NCBI GenBank assembly: GCA_951802425.1
Contig: OX637804.1
Location: 1,550,001-1,614,000, forward strand
Length of the DNA stretch: 64,000 nt
Source of the DNA: Clavaria fumosa
Taxonomy: Eukaryota > Basidiomycota > Agaricomycetes > Agaricales > Clavariaceae
Direction of reading: 5' to 3'
In this document: in pieces, positions 54,987 through 64,000 of the stretch
Layout of the letters: each line of letters starts with the position of its first letter
Position numbering within the stretch: the first letter of the stretch is position 1
Made by a program: the position numbers and the translations under genes
The notes under the pieces: model-generated
The model's database searches: none
Told to the model about the DNA's origin: nothing
The model's input: only the letters and a program-made list of their open reading frames with translations

Positions 54987-56484
54987 GTGGTTTTCGCTTG
55001 AAAAGTCGCTCGTGATGATTCTGAACCCCGTGTTCGTCGCATTTTTTATTTTTCTAAATAAAAACAAAACAGTCGCGTGAGTTAATGAACAACAGAGGAT
55101 GGGTCGTAAAAGAAGAATGCTAGCCCAGTGAGTGGCGAGGTAGAAATACGTGCTGTATCCACCTTCCAAGACTTCAGAAGTGATACGTTTCTCATGTGGC
55201 AGTGGCACCTGTTAGTTGGGTGTGAGCTTGTTGTCACACCCCTTTGGCAAAAGGCACCTTATTTTTGTCCTGAGATCAGGCGGAACTCAGTGTCTCCGGT
55301 TCATTTGACACAATGGTGGATGATGCATTGATGATGGGCGGAGTGCAGTCCTTCCTCTCTTTCGGTTCCGAGGACAGGGCGAGTGTGAGACGCAATGGAA
55401 GTTCCTCCAAGAAGTGGCGCTCGATTCAAGCGACCGCCGGCTCCGCTCTCTCGAAGCCTGCTTGTTGCCTGTAGTTTGGACCATGTATGATGCTGATGCA
55501 CTCACACTTGACAAGCCCATGGCCACTTACAGTGGGTTGCTTGGAGGCAGAGTTGCTGAGAACATTGACCAGAGACTGCAAAAGAGACATGAAAGAGAGA
55601 GAGAAAGGATGAGGACCTTACATTGTGACCCTACAACAGATATGTTTTTGTACATTTCATTGACTTGGACTTTCTATCTCTGCTACCCTGAAGATTACCA
55701 TACTAACAACAGCTTATGAGTCATCAGGAAAAAGGGAAATCACTGAATCTGCCTTAGACAGACTTAAACTTTTTATTAAGACAATTAAGACAGATTCATA
55801 AATTGGATAGTCTTAATCTAAGGCCAATCACTTAATCTTGACTTATTAATATACATACATGAAAGTGACAAATCTTTACATAAACAAGGCAACAGAGTGT
55901 AAGACTTCAAGGAGTAAGGGGAAAGACCAAGCAACAAGGGGACAGGAGCCAGCTACCACCACAGCAATGCATAAGAATGCACAGCAGACTCTTAAACAAA
56001 GCTTCCAATCAACCTCATCAGGAAGAAGGTGCAAGGTCATGAGGATGGTTTTAGTACTCTCAACCTTACAGATAGTGTTACACATGGCAAAGTAAATGCT
56101 TGCTAAGGGAAACATGAATAATATGTGTAAGAACATATGGGATTGAGGTTAGGTTTGAAACATGTGCCAAGTGCTCCTGGCACTGGGCAACAATGAGGGT
56201 ATGAGCATTGTGAGTTTGGGGTTGCATGATTGAGTATTTGTGGGGATTGCATGACTGCAATCAACAAATGCTCCCATGGGAGATTTGTCATGCCAAAGAT
56301 GGATTTTTTGGTTTCACATGGCTTGTCTAGTTTGAAGGGCAGAATGAGATCTATTCAACATGGTTGTATATGTATATGTAATGTAAAGTACTTGGTATGA
56401 AATATCCGCGCAGCGGTAGGCCCAAGTCACGAAGATAGCAGTCATTGAAATGTCCCAGAATCAAAAGAGAATCAAAAGAGGCAG
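54987..56484. other. Intergenic, CpG-poor and AT-rich from 55480, no supported gene
   Basis: Short frames only. From about 55480 to 56390 CpG is scarce, as in the transposon-derived DNA elsewhere, so this may be an old unrecognised repeat. Confidence 0.4.
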
Positions 56485-58210
56485 TCACCGTCCCCCAACT
56501 CGAGGGTGGAAGTCTATCAAAATCCGTTTCAAAACCTCCGCGTTTTGTGCCCATATCCCTCGCTTGTACGCTGCATACCACTCATCTGAGCACCTCCAGC
56601 CCCTCGAAATCATCCTGTCCATATCCGCCTTCACCTCCTTCAACTGAAATTCGGGGGGTCCCGGTCTGGGTGACCAGTGACCGGTGCGAAGGGCTTTGAC
56701 GGCGGATATCTCTCGCACAGCCTGGGGTCGGGTGACCGCCACACAGTCGTCGAGGAATGAGTAGGCCTCTCGCGACCACGAATTGACCAGCACAGGCACC
56801 TGGGTGGAGAGCCTGAGGGGATGAGTACCACGAAGATGAGGAGGGACGCACATTGCACTGTATCGATATGGCCAGGCTAAAGCTTGCTTTGGCTTCATAA
56901 TCTGCTCAGAAGTTGGCCGTTAGCTAAAGAGTCTAACAGGTTAAACCGAGAGTGGCTGACATTCTATCGTAGACCACGAGGTGAGGAGCAGGTCCATAGA
57001 TGCGATGACGGCAAAAAAATCCTTGTAATTGAGGTCCTGGTGAATGCGGATAACATTGGCAAGGACAGGGGGGACTTGGGGATCACCAGCGTTGCCGATC
57101 AGGTGAAGGTGGAAGGGTGGTATGGGTGCAGTCTCGTTGGGCTCGTAGATAGAATCAGGGGTTGAGAGAGGCAAATATCCCCAGGCCGAGGGATCCTCTA
57201 AGGGTCGAATGAGATCAGAGAGTCCGCCACTAGCTCATGTGTTATAGACTCACCTTCGAACGATGCTAATAAATCGTGGTAAACACCCAGGTAATCCCGC
57301 CGCTCGAACCGGAAGGAGCCTTCGATAGCAACGTCAGTAAGCGCCCCGGGGCGTTGTTGGCGCGGTGCTTGGGGAAGATCTAGTATAGGGATGAATGTGT
57401 CTATCTTGACATATTCATAACCGGCTGAGTTGAGAGTTTCGTTTTTGCTCTCTCCTAGTGCTCTGAAGTTTCTACGAAGGCGAACGCCAACGCTTGACGA
57501 CGGAGAGTGTGTGTCAATAAGAAGTTTTAAACAAAGGCTCAACAAATGCTCACTGATCTGATACGGATAAGAGTCGAAGAGAGCCTGTGCGCACCCATTC
57601 GACAAGATTGTCGTGCCATTGTATGTCGTCGCCTTGGTGAAACATGCAGACTATCTGGAACTTTTTGTCTGCAGGTCTTGCATTCCAGCTCTCAAGAAGT
57701 CTACTATGCCATTCTTTCAGACTGCCGTTGTTCGATGAGCCGTCATACGATGCGCGAAAGGATTGGAACTTACTCCCACTCGCAAGAGGGCAGAATAACA
57801 ATATCTATCATGGACGTACCCTGGCCTTCAGGGTACAAATTCGCCGAGTCGATGTCGCGAAGAAACGACTCCTTGTCGGAAAGCTGACCATGATAGAGGC
57901 CTAGTTCATCCGCGAACTCTCCGAAGCCATAGGGGAAACGATCTGGAATGTAGACCTGGACCGTGTGGTTTCCCGAATCCAGGACAGTCCGCTCAAGTGT
58001 GTTAGCGATATTCAGGTAAATTTCGAAATGCCAGCCAACATAGCTCGCTATGGCGACGTGGGTCCAGACGGGGTGAGCGTTTGTGAAACCACGAAGCGGT
58101 TTGGAACGTAGGAGGGATCTGGGGAAATGAAAGGCATCAAAAGAGAAAATGAGGAGAAGGCCGACTGCGACAGGAAGAAGAATGCTAAGGGCGCGTTTTG
58201 GGGGGTTCAT
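56485..58210 (-). CDS. Type II membrane protein, glycosyltransferase-like
   Basis: Exons 58210-57774, 57721-57554, 57492-57254, 57197-56961, 56901-56852, 56799-56485; 481 aa, phases consistent. A short cytosolic Met-Asn-Pro-Pro-Lys start is followed by one membrane segment (LSILLPVAVGLLLIFSF), then a lumenal domain. Features: THVAIASYVGWHFEIYLNIA, FADELGLYHG, FQIVCMFHQGDD, GYEYVKIDTFIPILDLP, AIEGSFRFERRDYLGVY, HLHLIGNAG, YKDFFAVIASMDLLL and YYEAKASFSLAISIQCNVP. The layout resembles a two-Rossmann glycosyltransferase of the Golgi in a family frequent in Agaricomycetes. Sugar donor and acceptor are unknown, and the enzymatic assignment is inference. Confidence 0.65.
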
Positions 58211-58944
58211 GGTGTTAGAAATATGTTGTCGCAGAACTGAGTAAGAAAACATGATTCTGCCAGTGGGTGTAAAATGTAGAACATGTTCACGCCGCCTAAA
58301 CGTCTAAACGACAATACTGATTGATAATAAGTCCAAACAAAATGTGGATGGCTGAAACCAGGTGAGGCGCGGTGCATTTCTTGAAGAATCGCTTACGACG
58401 AGCCCTGAGTCACAATTCCTTAACCAAACCTTTAAGTCGCACAGTGCTTATTGAGATAACGAAACACACGATTTGAAATAAGTCAGATCAAAATGGCCAG
58501 ATGAGGACGACGAAGTCGAGGCTAATTAGAGTTGCGTTCAAGTTGGAAGAGCACCGCATTCACCCATATAAGCGCCCACATTCAAATCGTTCTATCTGCA
58601 AACTGATGCGCGACCGATAAGTCATAAGCGACTCCTGCTGCTCTAGCGCAGGAGTCCTGTGTGTATTTGATGAAGATGGTATGCAAATACAGAGTGAAAA
58701 GGATAGCTGAAACATGTGCCGTGCGCCTCGGCAGCCTGAGATCTTGAATCGGAAGGGGATCACTCTGTGCTGACGATTCGTAAAGTAAACATGAACCTTT
58801 TAAACATGATTGATTGCTGCAGGCCCCAGGACCCTAGCTCTCACTATACTGCGTCACGCCACTGTGGTACACTCCGAAATTTTGGATTCCACAGAATGCC
58901 CGCGGTGTGATCCGTCAACATTCCATTCCACCACTCCTCGTGCA
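58211..58944. other. Divergent intergenic region
   Basis: 734 bp between the glycosyltransferase-like gene and the prolyl oligopeptidase pseudogene. No supported ORF or TATA box. Confidence 0.35.
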
Positions 58945-59996
58945 ATGCCTTCTGTGACGTGGATTGAAAGGCCCTACCCGCCTGCTCGTCGCGCAGACAC
59001 GGTCGACATCTGCGAAAGCGAGACTCACGGTAAAGTCAAGATTCCTGATCCGTATCAATGGCTCGAAGAAGACACCAAAGAAACGCGTGAGTGGGCTGCC
59101 GCCCAGCAAGCCATCTCAAGGGAATACCTAGACCAAAACCTCGATCGCCAACGTCTCGAGGACGAAATCAGGACTAACATGAACTATGAAAAGGTGAGTT
59201 ACTTTGACTTCATACGTTACAACCTCTACGGATGTCCATCCATTCGTTCCTCTGACTAGCATACCTTGGTCAACTACTGTTAATCGGCTTGCGTACAGTT
59301 CTCTGCTCCCAGCTTACAGGCTGATGGTTATTGGTACTGGTCGTATAATAGTGGTCTTCAGGCACAGCCAGGTATGTTCTGCAGAACGTGTCAGGTATGC
59401 TTGCGCTCAGGCTGATATACCATGATCAGTCATATACCGTTCAAACAAGAAGGCTCCTGACTTTTTTATTGAGAGTGATGGCGAAATATTCTTTGATGTA
59501 ACCGCTCGCCTGTCCTCATGAGGTCTAGCTGAATGTCTAGCCTCATAGACCAATTTGCTGTCTCAGGATGGGACAGCATTCCTCTTGGATGACACATCCC
59601 TATTTCTCCCCTCCATAACATTCCAGCCAACAGGGTCCTACCCCCAACTCTTGTCCTAGCAGCAGATCGTACGTCATTTTTGTCACACTACGCAACTATG
59701 CTCATTTGCATGCTATTTGAGACGATGATCGAGTTGTTCCGATGCACTCTTTCAAGTACACTGCGACACTGCAACACACACAACCTAATAATCCACATCC
59801 TCTCCTCCTCCGGATAGAGAAGAAGGCAGGTCACAGTCTCGGGAAGCCCACGGAGATGATGTGAGTTACCTCAACTTAGGAGGGCGTTCATATCTCAGGC
59901 TTTGACAGGATCAGAGCAAATGCAGACAAGTTGGGATTTTTGGTTCAGTCATTTAGTTTGGTGTGGAAAGACGACAGCTCGTACGGCGTATCATGA
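58945..59996 (+). pseudogene. Prolyl oligopeptidase (S9A) pseudogene with internal deletion
   Basis: Exons still readable: 58945-59193, 59299-59371, 59430-59497, 59567-59668, 59722-59860, 59909-59996. The first three encode the family N-terminus (IPDPYQWLEED; EYLDQNLDRQRLED; GYWYWSYNSG; IYRSNKKAPDFF). The fourth starts GTAFLL and ends ANRVLPPTLVLAAD, with a frame change near 59605. The last two encode the C-terminus, including the catalytic Asp (DDRVVPMHS) and His (KAGHSLGK) segments. The family is about 700-740 residues; some 500 residues, including most of the beta-propeller and the nucleophilic Ser, are gone. The frame is broken at the junction, but splice sites and flanking codons look fresh, so the deletion is probably recent. 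Confidence 0.82.
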
Positions 59997-61565
59997 TTGA
60001 TACATCGACACATAAAAGGCAACGGACTAAAATCTCTTTCGTTGACGTCTGTTTGTCCTTTGAATTTTCATAAGCAGTCGTCATCACCGCGGCGGCATGC
60101 CCTCAGACTAGTAGCCGATTCCAAGCACTTAGAGTCTCTGACGTTGCGCGTACTATGGCAGAACGTCGCTCGGCTGCTCGTGACCAAGAAACTGTCCTCG
60201 TCATTGACGGCAACGGCACATCTTATCTCCCTCGCTGACGCTAACACCACCAATGCCGACGCGCCGACACTTCTCTCCAGAGATGCGGACGCCGAAAGTG
60301 CTTTTGCTGACGCTGTCCCTTTGCCTTTAAGATGTGGACAGATTGGAGCAACAACAGCTACACGTAAAAGCATCATGGAGCACTGCGTAGCAGGCATCTT
60401 CCGCTCCCTTGGCATCGTCCTCGCCTGCCTGGTTTGGCGGCTACTAGTAGGGCCATCGCAACTGATGAGTAGCTTTACGGCGTCCAGTACCCGAACCTGC
60501 GAACATCCGAGTCAGAGCGGTAACGGGTTATTGTTCATGGCGCGTATGATTCATTATCTCAATGCGAAGGCGGAGCTCGCTTCAGCTTCGACTATGGAAC
60601 ATGCATAGCTGAGGACAGCACCGAGTTGTCCGCGTTCTCCATTGTAAACGGCAGCACGGCCTTTCCAAGAGGTTATTAACAGTCACAAGCGCCTCGGGAG
60701 CCTCTTCTGTCCAGTTTCCAGATTGCGCGGTTGCTGCGCTCGCCAATCATCGCCTATGGCAAAGCAGTGCCCGTTCATATGTTCTATCCATGCTCCGGGA
60801 ATCTCTTAGGACTGTGGTCCTTATCGCCTGAGACAAGGTCGCGGTTTGTCCCCCATCTCGTTTTGTTACTCGACGACACTTGCGCCATTGGCGTTGCCAC
60901 TCCCTCGTGGTGCGGTTTGACCCGTGTTTTATTTCTCATACTTGATTCAATCTCTCAGAATTGATCAGCAGGTTTTTGCATTCTGATCGTTCGTCTTTTA
61001 TAGGAATCTCTGCCACCACACATCATCGCTACAGACCCAAAGTACATGAGAATGGCTATGCCTCAGGGTAACACCTAGTTGTCTATATCTTTGGCAGTAC
61101 AGCAGTCGTATGGTTACAAGTTTTATAAAAGATTATCTGCTGGCCGCTCAATTTCCAAGACGCCGATCGCTGCTGGGGCAATCTATCCCATGGCAAGACG
61201 GCGTGGTCTACCTCGCACGCTGTTTTTACACTGATTTGGATGCAGGATCGACTCTTCCTCAAATTTCAAGGATTGCACCATAGGATGTTGCAAGGTGATG
61301 TAGCTTATGTAGCTTTTGTCTTTGTCTCTCTGTATTATGGGAACATCCAGTTGCGGTAAGTTACTGTCAAACATGGATGAAACGAGCCCCTGAACGCGAA
61401 AGCGTTCATCGTTGAACCCACACGCGCCGTCCTCCTCCTGTTTGTGATGCAAAATCAAAATCTGATCTGTAACACGCACATTGGCACAAGGAAAATGGGT
61501 ACAAACCCTGCCCCCAAGTCCGACTTAGTGCTCACCAAAACAAAAAGTAGCAGACAGCACTTCAA
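59997..61565. other. Intergenic DNA, no supported gene
   Basis: A 203-codon plus-strand frame (59997-60608) shows no domain or codon pattern that supports a gene. A stretch at 60555-60645 weakly resembles 63190-63290. Confidence 0.35.
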
Positions 61566-63087
61566 ATGGCGAACTCAATTCCAACTTCCCCTCCCGATAT
61601 CACGAAGGATGGCATCGCAGGCTTGGCTCTCGACGCTCTCAACTCTGTGGCAGTGAAGTTCGAGGTGAGGAAGATAGGCTTCGCACTTGCGTGAACCTCG
61701 CTCATTATTGAGCACCTCAGCCCATGCTAGGATTCTTTGCTCAGGACGATCCGCATGCTGACCCTGTTGCAATTGGCGCTGTGAGTGACCCTCATATTTG
61801 AGCAAGTCGCGGTTGCGCGATGAGGGCTTGGGCGTCGCCGCAGAACGTCATCCGCGTATAAATGATTTACATCTCATGGGTCATGATTAGCTGCCGCCTC
61901 GCTTTGGGCTACTGGATGATTCTCCCGACGGTTGGGAAAAGTTGACACAGCGTCTTGCCTCACTCAACGAAAATGCCCCCGCCGGCGTCAAGTATAAGCT
62001 ATTTTTCCTTGCAAGACACGGGCAGGGAAATCGTAAGCATTCCCACCGACAGCAGGGCATGTAGCTCAGTTGAACGACTAGACAACGTGGGCTATATTAA
62101 ATATGGCGAAGAAGTTCGTACATTCCTCGGAACTTGGAATAGAGGACTGACCAAGCCGCATGATCCAGGCTTGGGATAAGTATGTGGCGATATCTCTTCC
62201 TTCTCCCTCCGATCCCAAGAGAGAGGGTAAAGAAAAAACCATAGTTCTGACTACTCCAACGCCTTGCAGTTATTGGACCAAGCTTACCACCGATGGCGAG
62301 ATCACCTGGGGTCGTACGTCTCCCTCTTTACTGACAGGCGCACCCGTGGGTGACGGAGCGACTTCTCTACAGCTGATCCAGATCTCACCCCTAAGGGTTT
62401 CGAAGAAGCGCAAGCCGCCAACAACGCGTGGAAAAGGGAGATTTCTAATGGCATCCCGCTGCCACAGAAATTCTATTGCAGCCCGCTGACAAGGGCTATT
62501 CAAACATGCATTACGACTTTCCACGACGTTCTTCCGGAAAGCGTTGGGAAGACCATCGTGCTTGAGGTTGAACATTTTCTATTCTGTGAATCATATTGTG
62601 CAACAAGGATTGACAGCTGTCCACTTTAAAGAACTTGCGAGAGTGGCATGGCAAATGCACGTGCGACAAACGTCGCACCCGGTCGTATATCCAATTGCGT
62701 TTTCCCGATCTTCGGATTGAGCCCGGAATGACGGAGGAAGATGAGATGTGGACTAGTGAGAGAGAGTCGCTTAACGAATGGGTCGCGCGCAATAAGAAGG
62801 CCTTGGACCAGATGTTCTCTGGTGATGAAACGGGTAGGGACCTTGCGATATTTCATTTCGATGATCATACAATCTCAACGCGTGTCCTGCACTCTTCCGC
62901 AGTAATCTCGGTCTCTGGACATTTAGGGACTGTCTATAGCGTCCTTGAGATAATCGGGAGGAAGTGGTATGAGCTGCCAACTGGAGGTTATTCTTCGATT
63001 TATTTTTCTGTAACGTGATGGACTCACGATCTGGCAGGAATCATTCCGGTTATCGTGAAGAGGACTTCCCAGCACGAGCCCACTTAG
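61566..63087 (+). CDS. Histidine-phosphatase (phosphoglycerate mutase-like) family protein
   Basis: Ten exons: 61566-61664, 61745-61780, 61891-62032, 62082-62113, 62169-62179 (11 nt), 62270-62310, 62373-62566, 62632-62833, 62903-62986, 63038-63087; 296 aa. The catalytic RHG lies at residues 87-89 (FFLARHGQGNHN). Further family features are GEITWGADPDLTPKG, YCSPLTRAIQTC, CDKRRTRSYI, FPDLRIEPGM and a second His in VSGHLGT near the C-terminus. This matches fungal cofactor-independent phosphatases related to yeast Pmu1; the substrate is unknown. No signal peptide. All exon phases agree. The 11-nt exon is needed to keep the frame between KYGEE and NYWTKL. Confidence 0.82.
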
Positions 63088-64000
63088 AATGGAAGTGGTT
63101 GTTGAGAGAAGACAGTCAATCACTCGCCTTAGATGTGGGCAAGACTGCCAAGAATTTATAATTGTTCATTGCTCATATCATTCATCCACTGGCACATCAA
63201 TGCGTAGGTGGAGCTCAGCTCCGACTGTGGAATGTGTAAATGCGTGTGGCGGAATGTGCGTGGCCGAGAACAGCATCGACCTCCATTGTGAGTTGTAGCT
63301 ATTTTGGCCCGAGACCGCCAATCCAACCTCGGAAACACCGCGCAAAGCGCACGATGCGCGTAGCATAGCGGCGGTCCATGACGCAAACTCAGACCCACGT
63401 GGCGCTGACTGGCCTGACCCATTTTGCCCGGTCCTTTACCTTCAGTACAGTAAGCCAAAGCGCTGAGGTTCTCGAAGCTTGGCTATAACTTCGAGTCTCC
63501 GGCGCGTCTCCACTCAGTACTGCTCGTTTCCGCCATCAACCGCGGATAGGAAATCTATGAAACGGCAGTGACCTGTGGATAACTTAAACTCCTGCTTAAC
63601 TCTTACTGTGAGCGCACTGACACCCTCCCATGGCTCTCGCCCTAGTCCTTCCGGCAATGTTTTATTTCTTTTCGTGTACCGATTATTCCTGCACAAAGAG
63701 CTTCCTGGCCCCAGGTTAGCAGCGCGAACGACATTTTACCAATCGTACTATGACTTGATTCGTGGTGGACACTGCTTAGAAAAGTTAGAGACGCTTCACC
63801 TGCAATATGACAAGGATTCAGAGCCTTCTGCTCCTCCATCTCGTCCTATTCTGACCGGCATCAACAGGCGAAGTCCTGAGAATTGGCCCAAATGAGGTGT
63901 GTGCCCGATTTCTCCTAGATAAATTGACTTGCGGCCACGGCCAGCTTCACTTCAGTGATCCACAAGCACACTGACATCCATTCGCGGGACTCAAGGGTCA
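63088..64000. other. Right edge of window, no supported gene
   Basis: Short frames on both strands. Plus-strand frame 63575-63895 reads a possible coding segment but has no recognised domain; it could be an exon of a gene extending beyond the window. Confidence 0.35.

Noticed and set aside
59997..60608. 203-codon plus-strand frame
   Set aside because: No domain, no credible start context, and it follows directly after the POP stop; probably chance.
1..64000. CRISPR arrays, bacterial operons or rRNA genes
   Set aside because: None seen; the sequence is eukaryotic with introns throughout, and the short repeats present are low-complexity, WD40-coding or LTRs.

Overview
The window is nuclear DNA of a filamentous basidiomycete, most likely a mushroom-forming Agaricomycete. 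Genes carry many 45-75 nt GT-AG introns. Their products include several basidiomycete hallmarks: NACHT-WD40 NLR receptors, a DUF6699 protein, a Git3-type GPCR and a stearoyl-CoA desaturase with a fused cytochrome b5. Chromodomain Gypsy retrotransposons fill the middle. Exon coordinates were worked out by hand from splice signals, reading phase and family conservation, without transcript data.

Layout. 1-3.5 kb: a CGGAG-rich low-complexity block with no supported gene. 3.5-6.25 kb: CpG-poor relic DNA, including a decayed homologue of a zinc-knuckle gene that also lies antisense inside the LTRs of element C. 6.25-10.8 kb (-): NLR1, a NACHT-WD40 receptor with near-identical WD40 repeats. 11.5-23.2 kb: a compact housekeeping block with mitochondrial ribosome recycling factor (+), a 30-exon SNF2/RING translocase (-), an RRG7-like mitochondrial protein (-), a DUF6699 protein (+) and a delta-9 desaturase (-). 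23.5-23.9 kb: a duplicated fragment of the 3' end of NLR2. 24.7-46.4 kb: a nested retrotransposon stack. A Copia relic is split by Gypsy-A (25096-46357), which is split by Gypsy-B (28789-43637), which is split by near-intact Gypsy-C (31965-41213). 46.6-51.2 kb (-): NLR2, a NACHT-WD40 receptor with an MLKL-like helical N-terminus. 51.4-53.3 kb (-): GPCR. 54.4-55.0 kb (+): small secreted protein. 56.5-58.2 kb (-): type II membrane, glycosyltransferase-like protein. 58.9-60.0 kb (+): prolyl oligopeptidase pseudogene with its middle deleted. 61.6-63.1 kb (+): histidine-phosphatase (phosphoglycerate mutase-like) gene.

Themes. (1) Retrotransposon insertion order is supported by target-site duplications, by reading frames that rejoin when inserts are removed, and by LTR divergence (A about 4%, B 0.7%, C 0.1%). 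(2) The 1.8-kb LTR of Gypsy-C carries, on the antisense strand, a three-exon gene model for a 219-aa CCHC protein. An open frame also runs from the LTR end through the leader into gag. (3) Both NLR gene bodies and the older transposons are strongly depleted of CpG, while their 5' ends and neighbouring genes are not. CpG transitions have hit the protease active-site codon in two elements and made a nonsense codon in Gypsy-B. This looks like repeat-directed CpG methylation acting on immune-receptor genes as well as on transposons. (4) NLR1 repeats appear to be turning over by unit exchange, as expected for a recognition surface under diversification.
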